Below, piece by piece: positions 24,701-34,426 of a DNA stretch of 64,000 nucleotides (position 1 is the stretch's first letter; the number at the start of each line of letters is the position of its first letter). This DNA is from Hypomyces perniciosus. Taxonomy: Eukaryota > Ascomycota > Sordariomycetes > Hypocreales > Hypocreaceae. The position numbers and the translations under genes are program-made. Location of the stretch: the NCBI GenBank assembly GCA_008477525.1, contig SPDT01000007.1:3720001-3784000 (forward strand). The letters run 5' to 3'. The notes beneath the pieces were generated by a model. The model saw only the letters and a list, made by a program, of their open reading frames with translations. It was not told the DNA's origin and did not search any database.

Positions 24701-25227
24701 AGCTATAATGGTGGTTTAAATGACGATTAGCCGAGATAAAGGTAGAGAAGGAAGAAGTTTACGCATATTAAGAAGAGGGTGGGCAAGGATAAAGTATAAG
24801 GCAGACTTATATATATACAGTAGCCGCGGAAAGGTATAGAGAATTATAACAGAAAAGGGATAGGGGGGAATAGCTAGCACTCGCCTGCTCTATAGCACTA
24901 TTATCTATAGAAAGCGAAGGCTGTAGGGAGCGCCGCAAGCCATTATAAAAGCGTATTAATACACGAAAGGGCGCGCTTCTCGTCTTATTAAAATAAGAAG
25001 ATAGGAAGGGCGTGCAGTACCTATCGTCTGACCTTAATCCCGGCCGGCATTAACCTGCCTTTCGGGGGTTAAAGGAGGGGTGCGGTTTATCCACGGCGCT
25101 TCGGTATCGGAGGCCGGACGAAACGGTAGCGGAGATATAGACGGGGCCTACCCTCTCCGTGGAAACGGCAGCCGGGCCAAGCACGCAATGGAGGGCCGGG
25201 CCGGCAAAACCTCGGGGAAGTTCGATG
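24701..25227. other. Edge of the degraded block: AT-rich DNA changing to a GC-rich patch
   Basis: Up to about 25,020 the sequence is AT-rich like the rest of the block. From about 25,030 to 25,227 it is strikingly GC-rich (CGGCCGGC, GGGCCGGGCCGGC) and shows no RIP bias. It leads directly into a truncated 5S rRNA copy. No coding motif is recognised; the open frame here is a composition effect. Any 5' terminus of a mobile element would be expected in this interval. Confidence 0.5.
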
Positions 25228-25327
25228 ACTATGGTGGGGTTCCCGTCCGCTCTCCCATAGTCAAGCCAATGAGAGGCAGATTAGTAGTTGGGTGGGTGAC
25301 CACCAGCGAACACCGGCTGTTGTATGT
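25228..25327 (+). pseudogene. 5'-truncated 5S rRNA copy
   Basis: From about 25,236 this matches the intact 5S gene downstream over CCCGTCCGCT, CAAGCCA, GGCAGATTAGTAGT, GGGTGGGTGACCAC and GCGAACACCGGCTGTTGTAT, with a few substitutions, and ends in a T run. The first 25-30 bases of 5S (ACATACGACC onwards) are missing; instead the sequence joins a GC-rich patch. Internal control regions A and C may survive, but without the 5' strand helix I cannot close. It is most likely non-functional. Confidence 0.75.
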
Positions 25328-25404
25328 TTTTTAATGTTTTTTTTAGTATTGTCCCTAGACTAGGGTGGCGAATCATGATAGGGTGATTGATGCCATCACC
25401 AAGC

Positions 25405-25523
25405 ACATACGACCATAGGTAGTGGAAAATTCGGGGTCCCGTCCGCTCCCCCATAGACAAGCCACTAACCGGCAGATTAGTAGTCAGGTGGGTGACCACT
25501 GGCGAACACCGGCTGTTGTATGT
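25405..25523 (+). rRNA. 5S ribosomal RNA
   Basis: A full 119-base fungal 5S rRNA starts ACATACGACCATAGG and ends GGCTGTTGTATGT, so the 5' and 3' ends pair (ACATACGACC with GGCTGTTGTATGT, helix I). The internal promoter elements are in place, including GGTGGGTGACCAC. A run of T residues follows, the normal RNA polymerase III stop. It is the large-subunit 5S component and is dispersed rather than tandem with the 45S unit, as in most filamentous ascomycetes. It sits 77 bases after a truncated copy and marks the change from degraded AT-rich DNA to gene-rich DNA. Confidence 0.9.
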
Positions 25524-26257
25524 TTTTGTTTTTTTGTACATTTTTGCTGCTATTTATCGGAATAGTGGGTGGTGTTGAGATATCAGACTCAGCACGTGGT
25601 GCTTGCATGGCAGACGCTGGAAAAAGAAATTGAGGACGCCTATTCCCGAATCTAATCGGCATCGGGCCAGAAAGTTATGTGCAGACCCGGGATTCCGGTT
25701 GGTGGGCCGGACCCTATGTAGCAACAGGATTCAGATCCGATAGGCTCCAAGGTCGATATATACGGTATCTGATTAGTATAGACAATGATAATAGGTAGAA
25801 TTCTCCATGATAGGGAGTACGCCGTACGGCAAAATGAATGATGACTCTTTTCTATCTATATGTGCGGTCACCGCAGCGTACATCTAAACTGACCATCTTA
25901 GAGTAGCGCAGCACCATTATGAGCTGAAGCCGAAATCACAAAATCACATCCATCATGTATCCTGCAACAAAGATTTATACCACACGTGACCAGGTTACCG
26001 TTCATTCCTGTGAAGCTATCTCCAGGCAACCTACCCCGCCATGTGATCCAATATCTTCAGCTTCAATTCAGTGGCGCTGTGCGAGGCGTCAATGACAGGC
26101 ACTAATACGAACGAGACGTCAAGCTAACGGCATGACGCAGGCAGCCGTTGCGGAAGTTGTCTGCGAGGCTTGACTAGACATGAAGCATAAATGAACATCG
26201 AGAGTCCGCTTCATAAGTCGCCTCAAGCGTAACAAACCTCCTCCATCGTCACCCATC
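25524..26257. other. Intergenic; no gene seen
   Basis: Spacer between the 5S gene and the VOC-family gene, with normal base composition. A short GTACGCCGTACGG-type palindrome lies near 25,818-25,830. No coding or RNA feature is recognised. Confidence 0.5.
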
Positions 26258-26665
26258 ATGACATCATCCACGCCGCCAAGAGATCCCCTCCTCACCCTCT
26301 CCGCCATCTCCCTCTTCACCGAGGATCTCGCCGCCTCCAAAGCCTTCTACACCAAAGTCTTCGGCGCCGCAGTGCTCTTCGAAGATGCAGAGTCATGCAG
26401 TGTTCAGTTCAACAACACCGTCATCAATCTTCTCCTTACCTCTGCCGCGGGCGATCTTGTCAAGCCATCCCAAGTCGCGGCGCGAGATGCGGGCAAGCGG
26501 TTCCAATTGACCATCTGGGTGGATGATCTTGAGAGCGCGATAACCAGGTTGAAAGAAAGCGGCGTTACCTTCTCAAATGGACCAGAGACGAAGCCATGGG
26601 GGATGAGAGTGGTGACTTTTGAAGATCCTGCTGGGCACAGTTGGGAAGTGGCACAAAAGGTGTAA
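26258..26665 (+). CDS. Glyoxalase/VOC-superfamily protein (single domain)
   Basis: An intronless 135-residue protein with one vicinal-oxygen-chelate fold. Beta strand 1 and helix are in SAISLFTEDLAASKAFYTKV; the fold ends with the typical GVTFSNGPETKPWGMRVVTF and EDPAGHSWEV. Such proteins resemble bacterial VOC dioxygenase or antibiotic-resistance relatives and usually work as dimers; the substrate cannot be told. The usual metal ligands are only partly evident: a His lies in DPAGHSW and a Glu two residues later in WEV. The start Met is preceded by an in-frame upstream region without alternatives. It is the first intact protein gene after the AT-rich block. Confidence 0.88.
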   Translation: MTSSTPPRDPLLTLSAISLFTEDLAASKAFYTKVFGAAVLFEDAESCSVQFNNTVINLLLTSAAGDLVKPSQVAARDAGKRFQLTIWVDDLESAITRLKESGVTFSNGPETKPWGMRVVTFEDPAGHSWEVAQKV

Positions 26666-27004
26666 GTGCAGCAGACCGTTCGTTGGTCGGCGATGCGCAT
26701 ACTTTTCATATTATCAAGTTCATACAACATATATATCCCTTCATTATTTCCCTCAGAGTGAATATGAAACCAGACCGAACCATCTTTTGCTGTCTTGTAA
26801 GAGGAGAGTGATTGTCCAATAATCCAGCAAGCAACCAGCAAGCAACCAGGAAGAAAGCAAAATTTAGGGTATCTCCCCTCCAATAACGAGCATCAAACAC
26901 CAAACCAAGGAAACCCAGTCGCATTATCTGTCACTCCATTATACCGTATCTCGTCACAAAGGCTCTTTTGGGAATTAACCCCCCCCTGCTTGGCTGGCTG
27001 TCGC
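26666..27004. other. 3'-to-3' spacer between convergent genes
   Basis: Holds the 3' ends of the VOC gene and the membrane-protein gene. A directly repeated AGCAAGCAACC element occurs at about 26,827-26,850. Nothing else is visible. Confidence 0.5.
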
Positions 27005-27532
27005 TTACGCAGGATTAGGCGTCACCTTGTCGGCTCGAGCGCGGCCTCCCAGGCTAGCCATGCCTTCCAGAACCGCCAATCCCGCGAAAATCGCCCAGAT
27101 GAAAAATCCAAAAGCAACGGCGGCTTGAATTGTCGAGCAGACGATGCTTCCGTGGCATTCTGGCACGCCGATATACACCGCCATGGCGATGGAGCCAGCG
27201 AACCAGAAGAGGGTGGTCAGGGCTAGAAGGCCAAACACGACAAGGCCGTGGCGGAAGCGCTCCAAATAACCCAGGGTCGTTAGGGAGATGTAGAGCATGA
27301 TGAGGAGGGACCAGATGCTATTGAAAAGCATAAATGCGAACGACGATGGGGCGGAGAAGCGAGCGCTACTGGTTCTGTCGACGGCTGAAAAAAAAAGGCA
27401 AGGTTAGCTAATGTTGCGGGGAGTGAAGAATGAATGCCATTTATCCTTGGGCGTACCATATCCAGTGAGGCCAAGCTCTATAATAAGAAAAACGAATAAG
27501 ACAGCATGGATGATCGTGATGCTGATACTCAT
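27005..27532 (-). CDS. Four-helix MARVEL-like membrane protein
   Basis: Two exons (27457-27532 and 27005-27384) joined across a 72-base GTACG...CAG intron give 151 residues. Four hydrophobic helices are visible: residues 2-24 (ITIIHAVLFVFLIIELGL), about 44-63 (SIWSLLIMLYISL), about 72-92 (GLVVFGLLALTTLFWFAGSI), and about 108-130 (AAVAFGFFIWAIFAGLAVL). This spacing, a short N-terminus and a Cys pair in the last loop (ECHGSIVCS) fit fungal MARVEL-domain proteins, which sit in plasma-membrane or vesicle microdomains. Splicing restores frame exactly (G|CC). The start is the first Met of exon 1. No partner gene is evident nearby. Confidence 0.82.
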
Positions 27533-28206
27533 GGTGGGCGAGCGATCCGGTCTAAGCCGTAGGTATGTACTATGTGGGTGGTAGTAGTAGGTTGGGCTTC
27601 AGTTCTGTTCTGTAGAGTGTTGCGCAAAGGTTGTGAAAACTTGAAGAAATTTGAGGTGGGAGGAGAAAGCGGTTTGTTTTATTAATAATGGCGGAATGAA
27701 GGCCAAGAATAGTACTCCGTAGCTTCACAAGAAACGTGCTTTTGACCCAGAAGGTGTTATGGTCGTGACGCAGGTATTTATGTTCAAGGTGTGTTGGCTA
27801 AATAGGGAAAGGATGGTCGTCAAGTGACTGGGGGGCAGTGGACGGCTGGTGACGAAGCCGGCAATGATTGGGCTAGTTAGGCTGGAATCTATCTACATAT
27901 GTAAGATACTACCAAATGGGGGCAAAGCGAAGCCAGTGAAGCTCTGTGGCTCAGAGGTTAGTACTACTGTAGATAGGTAAGAAGGATAAAATATTAGACC
28001 GGAAACAAGCAGTGATGGGGGATTTTCAGAGACACGGCCTGATACAAAGTACGGAGTTTGGGAGTATCTGACGTAGCAAAAAGAAAGGATGGCAAAAGAG
28101 GTGATAGTGACGTCGGTGTGATGAGGTCACTGAAAGGGTCGCTGAAAGCAAAGCCACTTGTTCGCGCGGCACAAGCCCGCCAAGTTTCCAAGGGCGGTGC
28201 ATGACG
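27533..28206. other. Intergenic; no gene seen
   Basis: Promoter side of the MARVEL-like gene. Contains isolated TACTCCGTA and TACGGAGT elements (about 27,713 and 28,049). No supported coding frame. Confidence 0.5.
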
Positions 28207-28475
28207 TGTATTTTACTACGGAATACGAAGTACAGAGTATGGACTTCGTAAGGTGAGCTGAAATCGTCAGCGATTACTTCGTACATACGTACTATGAATC
28301 CGAATACGGCCAGCGAATGCCTCAGCCACAGCCACAATCGGTATCCGAATGCGATGAATAAATAGTACGGAGTTCTTCGTACATAGTATTTGAATACCTT
28401 ACGAGTAGGTATTCACGGCGTCTGAGCATCCGCATATGTATATATACCTTAGGTATGTATATACATACAGGAGAA
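28207..28475. repeat. Cluster of TACGGA/TACGAAGTA palindromic motifs
   Basis: Within about 270 bases there are repeated short elements of the type TACGGA, TACGAAGTA, CTTCGTA and ACTTCGTACATACGTAC (28,216-28,290), then TACGGAGTTCTTCGTACATAG (28,363-28,385, shown as two neighbouring motifs), then GTATATATAC..GTATGTATATACATAC near 28,438-28,470. The same core recurs elsewhere in the window. It may be a decayed MITE or simply an accumulation of short mobile palindromes. Confidence 0.5.
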
Positions 28476-28705
28476 CTTCCCGGTCACCCCGAATGCGGGT
28501 TCGGAGGATTCCTCAGAAATCGTTCGATGCCAAGCCCGACTAGGCATGATGATTGATCATGGATCCATATGTTTTTGTGCAAATGCCGAGCGACTCACTC
28601 CTGAATGCCCAACAGCAAACACAATAGCCAGAAAAAAGAAAACAAAGAAAAGGGGAGCTTCCCACTTTTCTCAAGAACCCTCCAAAAAAGAATTTGAAAC
28701 TCAAT

Positions 28706-28777
28706 CGATCCAGCCAGGGCTCGAACCTGGAACCTTTGCCACCGGAAAGCAACGCGCGACCATTGCGCCACTAGACC
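28706..28777 (-). tRNA. tRNA-Arg (anticodon CCG), no intron
   Basis: Read on the minus strand, the 72 bases fold as a complete cloverleaf. Acceptor GGTCTAG pairs with CTGGATC (two G-T pairs), with discriminator G. The D stem GCGC/GCGC closes loop AATGGTC. The anticodon stem TTGCT/GGCAA closes TTCCGGT, giving anticodon CCG (Arg). A 5-base variable loop follows, then T arm CCAGG-TTCGAGC-CCTGG. The internal A and B boxes are present (TGGTCTAGTGG-type A box, GGTTCGAGCCC B box). A minus-strand TTTTTT lies about 15 bases beyond the 3' end. Confidence 0.9.
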
Positions 28778-29139
28778 AATGATTGGAGGTGAACGGCTGC
28801 AAAGCGATCCTTGGACGCACTTCGTGATCGTCACAGACCAGCGCAAAAGATGCGGGCAGAATTGTCACTCATGTGCCTTCTGAAGCACAAAAAGGTTGGG
28901 AATCGCGATATATTCACCTTGTCCATCCCAATGTTCCATTACGCTGCGCTATAGGGAGCCCGCTCCTGGTGTTCATGGAACGACTTGGTAGTCCGTCAAG
29001 ACGAGAGGACAGTCAATACGAAAACGGCAACGATTCCACTCGAGAAAGGAAGAATCTACCAGATTGTTATGATGCGGTGATTACAAGAGAAATGGGATTT
29101 CCGAGCGTTTGCCTCTTTTCCACAGATCAGGCAATGGCT
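28778..29139. other. Intergenic; nothing recognised
   Basis: Lies between the tRNA and the 3' end of the zinc-cluster regulator. No supported gene. Confidence 0.5.
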
Positions 29140-30795
29140 TCAGATTGTTTCTGTAGTATCGGTGCTGGAAATCTCCCACACGTGGCTCAAATCCATCTTA
29201 ATTGCAGCCGCCACAGCAAATCCACATCCAATCTTCTCTAGCAATCTCGCTACCCAGTCCCGCTGCCACTGCTTCCGAGATCTAGCACCAGCTATCCTCA
29301 GTGGGAATAAGAATAAAAGCGGCGAAAGATTGGTGGTATCCAGCGTCACGTTGCAGAGCTGGAGGATTGTATTGGTATGCATCTGGATAGTCTGTTCGGC
29401 GAGTGTGGGGGGCACAAGGCAGAGGCGAAGCCAGTGGGTGATTTCGTAGTCGAATACACCGGAAAGATAGATGCTTATGGCTGCGAAGAAGATTCTGGAG
29501 AGAAGCATGCTGTCATCTTCATCCGTGATGGGGATATGGAGGATTTGGTTGGATGCGTCGTTTAGTGGTGCGTAGGATGTGTACCAGGTATGAAGGGCTT
29601 CTCGGAGGGCAAAGCCATCGGTGTTGATTGATTGGGCTTCTGGGGTGGGCTTGATGTCCGGGGATTTCTCCTGGGCGTCGATAAAGGCGGATGCTCTATA
29701 TGATCGTCAGATGCAGGATCCAGTCTTACGCTTGGTGAGTTCAACCTACCTGACCCGTAGTCGAGAAACCATCATCATAATGTCAAGTAAAGAGTCCAAC
29801 GGCCGCCATTCGACGGCGTCATCCCCTACCCACATATGCCTGGATAGGTCTACCCACTCTGGCTGGGTCAAGAATGTAGACTCATTGAAGAGGATCGTCC
29901 TTGAAACCTCAAAGACTCTTGCTTGGGTGAAGAATTTTCTACTTGGGCCAGAGCGGCAGCTTTTTGGCCCGCTAGCCTCGAGAGCCTTGGCTGTTCCATG
30001 GATCATGTGCTGTTGCCATCCATGACCAGTCTCATCGTTGACCAACTGCGAAGACGTTAATACGAAAATGACTGGTAAGGGCAGTAGGGTGACGTTTCCT
30101 CACCTCAAAGAGGCCGAGAAAGAGAGTTGTCCACAGAACAGCGTTGCGTATATGCTGCTCGTCCTTCTCATGGGCATTGATCGCATCTCGCAACCCAATA
30201 ATCGACTTCGAATAGTACTCAAGTGCTGACGCCAGGCATTCCTTCCGTGAAGGGACATCGGTGGCTTTGAGCTTAACAGCTTGTATGGCTCCCAGGGAAA
30301 GCATAGAATTTACAAGATAGGACCCCGAATGGAGGTCAGCCAATTGCTTCACCTCATCGCCAAAGGTGCGTTCCTTTCCGGTGAAACTATTTGATCGTAC
30401 AAAAACGTCAAAATAATACAGGAAGCAAAGACTATCGTCTGTAAGTCTAGATTGAGAAGAGACAGAGATCTCGACAGCCGTGAGATGTGTCTTGCGCTTC
30501 CTCTTATCAGATGAGGAGATCCAATTGGCAACTGTCTTTTGTTTGCCTCTGTCGACAAGGATGATTGGCTTGCCGTTTGGAGTAGGTCCGTATGTGCAGG
30601 AAATCCGACGGCGCTCACAGTTACTGCATGGCGTCTGGCCAGAGCACTAGATGGGTTGCCGTTAATATATATTTGCCTCCACTATGACAGGACTAGGTGC
30701 ATAAGGACGTATGTAGGTACTACCTTGAGGTGGCTGTTTGCGCACGCTTGGCAGCGAGATCGCTTCTTGCGGCGATCAAAGGGACCAACTAACAT
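29140..30795 (-). CDS. Zn2Cys6 fungal transcription factor
   Basis: Four exons (30724-30795, 30104-30646, 29750-30045, 29140-29695) with 77-, 58- and 54-base introns join in frame to 488 residues. The first intron splits the zinc cluster: exon 1 ends RSRCQACANSHLK and exon 2 starts CSGQTPCSNCERRRISC. Together they give the complete C-x2-C-x6-C-x5-C-x2-C-x6-C binuclear zinc DNA-binding motif at residues 15-40. The remainder matches the helical Fungal_trans_2-type region (SGSYLVNSMLSLGAIQA, ALEYYSKSIIGLRDAI, MLLSRIFFAAISIYLSG). An in-frame upstream Met at 30,894 would add 33 residues; I chose 30,795 because zinc-cluster proteins of this type usually start close to the finger. Target genes are unknown; the secreted esterase gene starts about 0.8 kb away on the other strand. 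Confidence 0.85.
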
Positions 30796-31609
30796 GACGG
30801 CCCAAGGAGGTATTTTGCAGATGCCGCTGGGTCTGTTGATGCAATCAAACAGACGAGTCCCCCTCCACGGAGGGCACCCGGAATCCTGCGACATCTACAA
30901 GTCCTCTTATAAAATGCCAGTATGAACAAGAAAAACGTAGTAATATTCGTCAATGGCGATTCATAAGGCGCATTCGCTTTCACGGCAGCTCGACTTTTCT
31001 TTGCGAGAGTTTTGTCAGAGCTGTAGTTGGGAAAGCATCCGTGGAAGAACAACTAGAGACAAGTCCAAAGGATTGGGGACGAGAGAGAGAGGCTTTATAC
31101 GAGTGTGCGCTCAAGTCCACCATACACAACGGAGCTTTCGCTCCAATAGGTAAACATATCGGGGAATTCTTTATTGCTCCACATGCTCCTCTTTCACTGC
31201 CTTTCCTAAAAAGGAAATCATATCGCGATGCATCTTGATGGGACCCTCTCGGCACTTGGGAGAGCTAATCGGGATCCAGCCTGTTAGCATATTCTTCTTA
31301 GAAGCCTACGCATATCCCCGCGTGAAATTGTGGCTCCTCACACCACGAAAGCGTCGTCACAGCCTCTCGTGTCATTGTATACAAATTGGGAATAGTCTTG
31401 TGCGGCTTCTACATGTCAGACGGCGGAATGAATGGAAATACATATCACAAGGGACAATGAGCAACGTAATGCTTTTCCTATAAATTCTTGAGATCCTTCC
31501 CTCTGTAAACGGCTTTCCCATCCATCTCATCACTCCCTCATTCAGAGCTCGTGTAGGCTCATTCTCATACTCTGCTCTTCTTACTCGATCCTTTGAGACT
31601 CAGCTCAAA
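30796..31609. other. Divergent promoter region between regulator and esterase
   Basis: About 815 bases shared by the two divergently transcribed genes. Short ORFs on both strands show no family resemblance. A plausible TATA box for the esterase lies near its 3' end. Confidence 0.5.
31479..31485 (+). promoter_or_regulatory. Possible TATA box of the esterase gene
   Basis: TATAAAT lies 125 bases upstream of the esterase start codon and is followed by a CT-rich stretch up to about 31,580, the usual fungal core-promoter layout. Sequence match only. Confidence 0.35.
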
Positions 31610-32818
31610 ATGCGTCTTCTCAAGCCTATTTGCCTCTTCTCTGCCATTGCAGAGGCCATCCTCGTCCCTGGACCGACTGGCCCCTACGCTGTCGCCTTGA
31701 AGGAGCAGCCTTTTACAGACACAAGCCGAGCCGATCCCCTCGACCCTACTGGGCAGTCCAAAACCCGTCGTCTCTTAGCCTCGTTGTATCTCCCAGTCGA
31801 CACTTCAAGGCGCTCATGCCCCAATCGGACTGTTCCCTACATGCCACATTCTGTGGCAGTTGATTATGGCAAGCAGGCTACTCAGGTTGGCTTACCGGAT
31901 ACTTTGTACGAGCAATTCGAGATGGAGTTCTGTGATCTTGCCCAGCTTTCCTCGTGCAGCCAAGCTGGAAACAAGGGCAAGAAATATCCACTCATTCTGT
32001 TCGATCCAGGTCAGGGGGAATCCCGACTTATTTATGGCGCGATGGCGAGATCCCTGGCCAGTCACGGCTATGTCGTCGTCAGTATCGATCATCCTTTTGA
32101 AGCCAGTGCCGTTGAGTTTCCCGACGGAACCATCATTCCCGGTGCAGACCTTGATAGTTCGAATCTCGCTACTCTTCAGAAGCTTCTCGAAGTATGACAG
32201 CCATCGTCCCAGGTGCCAATGAAGTATTTCTGACATTTATAGGTTCGCACTGCAGACATCATATTCATCATCGACCAACTCAAAAACGCAACCATCACGA
32301 GCTCCATCCTCGCCAACTTTCCCGGCACTATCGACTATAACCAAATTGCCATCTGGGGCCACTCCTTCGGCGGCGCCGCTTCCGCCTCCGTCTTGAACTC
32401 GGACCATCGTGTCCTTGGTGGTCTCGACCTGGACGGCATGCTCATCGACCCTATTCTTAGCACTGATATCTCCAAGCCATTCATCTTAGCTGGCCGGAAG
32501 GGCCACAGCGCCGAGGACCCAACATGGAACCAGTTCTGGCCGCATCTCAAGGGCAAGCGCATGGAAATCGCCATTGCCGGCACCCAGCACATATCGTTCA
32601 AGGATATACTCATGCTTCTCAGCGTTCTGGATATCCCCGAGGGGATGATGGAAGAGATTCGGAAGTTGCTGGGTAGCATTGACCCTCATCAGTTGGATGC
32701 GGACTTGAATGGTATCCTGATTGCATTTTTTGACATGATCTTTCATGGAAAGACTGAAGCCTTGCTCAAACTACCCAATAACTATGCCAATGTCACTATT
32801 GAGCGAAGCAACTTGTAA
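31610..32818 (+). CDS. Secreted PAF-acetylhydrolase-like alpha/beta hydrolase
   Basis: Two exons (31610-32191, 32243-32818) with a 51-base intron give 385 residues. Residues 1-16 (MRLLKPICLFSAIAEA) look like a signal peptide. The fold shows KYPLILFDPGQGESR with LASHGYVVVSIDHPFEAS (strand and oxyanion region), then the nucleophile elbow IAIWGHSFGGA with Ser235, then GLDLDGMLID (likely acid Asp region) and GTQHISFKD (likely catalytic His). This layout is that of plasma PAF-acetylhydrolase/isoform II relatives, which cleave short or oxidised sn-2 acyl chains from phospholipids; many fungal members are uncharacterised and a cutinase-like or general esterase role is possible. Splicing is supported by uninterrupted family sequence across the junction (KLLE|VRTADIIF). 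Confidence 0.85.
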
Positions 32819-33172
32819 GGTGAGTATGGCATTCACTATGGATTGTGACTTGTTGGATAGACTTTGGGGTGAAACTTGGTTTCTAGTTGCGTTGGTAGCC
32901 ACAGCAAGTGTTAGATTCTTGACGTTCTGTCTTTTTATATGTAGTCATCTACTTTATATTCGGCATAACAATTACATGGCAAAAAGGTCTTTCTCTCAAT
33001 GATGCACATCGATCAATGCATTCGTGGCATTCATGTATAGGTATAAATACAGTATTATCTATGTGACATACACAGCTTGTATCTCATCCCCGACAATGGT
33101 CTCATCAGTCATCCTACATAAATAACAAACAGATTATGTACATCGATGTCAAGCCCTCAGAGTCGACGGCAA
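32819..33172. other. 3'-to-3' spacer between two secreted lipid hydrolase-like genes
   Basis: Convergent 3' flanks of the esterase and the phosphodiesterase genes. No gene or terminator signal beyond AT-rich runs is recognised. Confidence 0.5.
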
Positions 33173-34426
33173 TCACAACAAGTCAATGCCAAAGCAATTG
33201 GCATAGTAGGTGACAGTAGCACTCCAGTCGGAGAAAATACCAAGGACACCAACCTGCTGAGCTAACACATCAGCCAACTTGAAAATATCACCATCCTTCT
33301 TCACAACGTCCTGGATGGAGGAATAGTAGTAGTTACCCTCCTTGTGCACAGAGGCCATGGGGGGAGAACGCTCCAGACTCCAGGTGATGATCTTGAGACC
33401 CAGCTTCTTCGCCAGTTTGGCGTATTCGCTCGGAACAATCTTGCCGTTCTCGCTGGCAACAAGATAGGGGAGGGGAGGGGCCACAATCTTGACGCCGTCG
33501 GCGTGATACCGAGTGAGGTTCTTGATGGCGCCGGGCATGCTGCCGGGTGCATCGCCGGTCTCATCGAGGTACATGGCCTGCTTGGCGAACTCAGGCTCAT
33601 GCTTGAGCCAGTAAATAACGTCATCGTAGAGGAAGCTCTGGGCCCAGACGCGAGAGGGTGGGATGCCGGCCTCCTTGAAGGTATCAATGAGCTGCTGCGC
33701 ATACATCTCTTGGGTGTAGTTGCCCTCGAAGGGCATCTTGACCGAGGGAGTCTTGAGCTCGGGAGTGAACTGGAGACCCAATTGTTGCGTCAACACAATG
33801 TGCTCCTTGAGACTCATGACGGTGCCGCAGGTAGAATACAGGTCGGTCCGCCAAGCCGGTGTTCCGTGGAGGTACTCCTCGGGGGTCGTAGCGCTGGGAT
33901 TGAAACCATCCATCTTAGCACAGAGCTTTTTGTACTCGGCGAGGGTGATATCCGAGGTGCAGCAATTAGCTTCGGCAGGCTTGCCATTGGCGGCAGGTTT
34001 GAATGGGGTGGTGCACTTGGCATTGAGCTCCGGAATGGCGACGATATTGGTCGTGGTGTGCAGATCACAATGACTGTGACGGCAGACCAGCTCACGGTCC
34101 TTGGTGAAAGCAACGTCACACTCGAGAACTCCAGCACCCATGCGTACGCCTGCCATGTTGGCCTCCTTGGAGTGCTCGGGGAATTGGAGGCAACTGCCAC
34201 CACGGTGGGCAATAGAGAAGAATGAGGGCTTCATTTTCATCTCCTTGCAAGACTCCAGCTTTGTCTTGAGCGGACCATCGTCCAAATCGTCAACGAGGTA
34301 GTATGGCCTCGGGCCAAGCTCAATGTTCTTGACGGGCTTGATCCCGCCTCCAGGAGTGCAAGGGGTTGCTGAAACCTGGCCGACAGCGGCCAAGCCAGCA
34401 GCGAGGACGGAGGAGGTGAAGCGCAT
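33173..34426 (-). CDS. Secreted glycerophosphodiester phosphodiesterase-like protein
   Basis: An intronless 417-residue protein with a signal peptide (residues 1-20, [20 protein letters not shown]). The GDPD TIM-barrel signature is clear: SIAHRGGS with His74 and Arg75, PEHSKEAN with Glu85, [14 protein letters not shown] with Glu102 and Asp104, and RHSHCDLH with the second catalytic His117. C-terminal barrel strands include [12 protein letters not shown]. Family enzymes hydrolyse glycerophosphodiesters to glycerol 3-phosphate and an alcohol; the long Cys-rich insert (ANCCTSD, residues about 150-175) is a feature of fungal extracellular members. Start chosen at the Met that opens the signal peptide; an upstream in-frame Met at 34,486 would bury it. 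It is convergent with a secreted esterase, suggesting shared work on phospholipids. Confidence 0.88.
   Translation of the reverse strand: MRFTSSVLAAGLAAVGQVSATPCTPGGGIKPVKNIELGPRPYYLVDDLDDGPLKTKLESCKEMKMKPSFFSIAHRGGSCLQFPEHSKEANMAGVRMGAGVLECDVAFTKDRELVCRHSHCDLHTTTNIVAIPELNAKCTTPFKPAANGKPAEANCCTSDITLAEYKKLCAKMDGFNPSATTPEEYLHGTPAWRTDLYSTCGTVMSLKEHIVLTQQLGLQFTPELKTPSVKMPFEGNYTQEMYAQQLIDTFKEAGIPPSRVWAQSFLYDDVIYWLKHEPEFAKQAMYLDETGDAPGSMPGAIKNLTRYHADGVKIVAPPLPYLVASENGKIVPSEYAKLAKKLGLKIITWSLERSPPMASVHKEGNYYYSSIQDVVKKDGDIFKLADVLAQQVGVLGIFSDWSATVTYYANCFGIDLL

Noticed and set aside
25080..25541. Three frames of 80-86 codons around the 5S copies
   Set aside because: They arise from the two 5S rRNA sequences and the GC-rich patch; the repeated protein ends come from the duplicated RNA gene.
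33344..34225. Open frame of 293 codons, plus strand
   Set aside because: Exactly antisense to the phosphodiesterase gene; composition is a mirror of its codon bias and no domain is visible.
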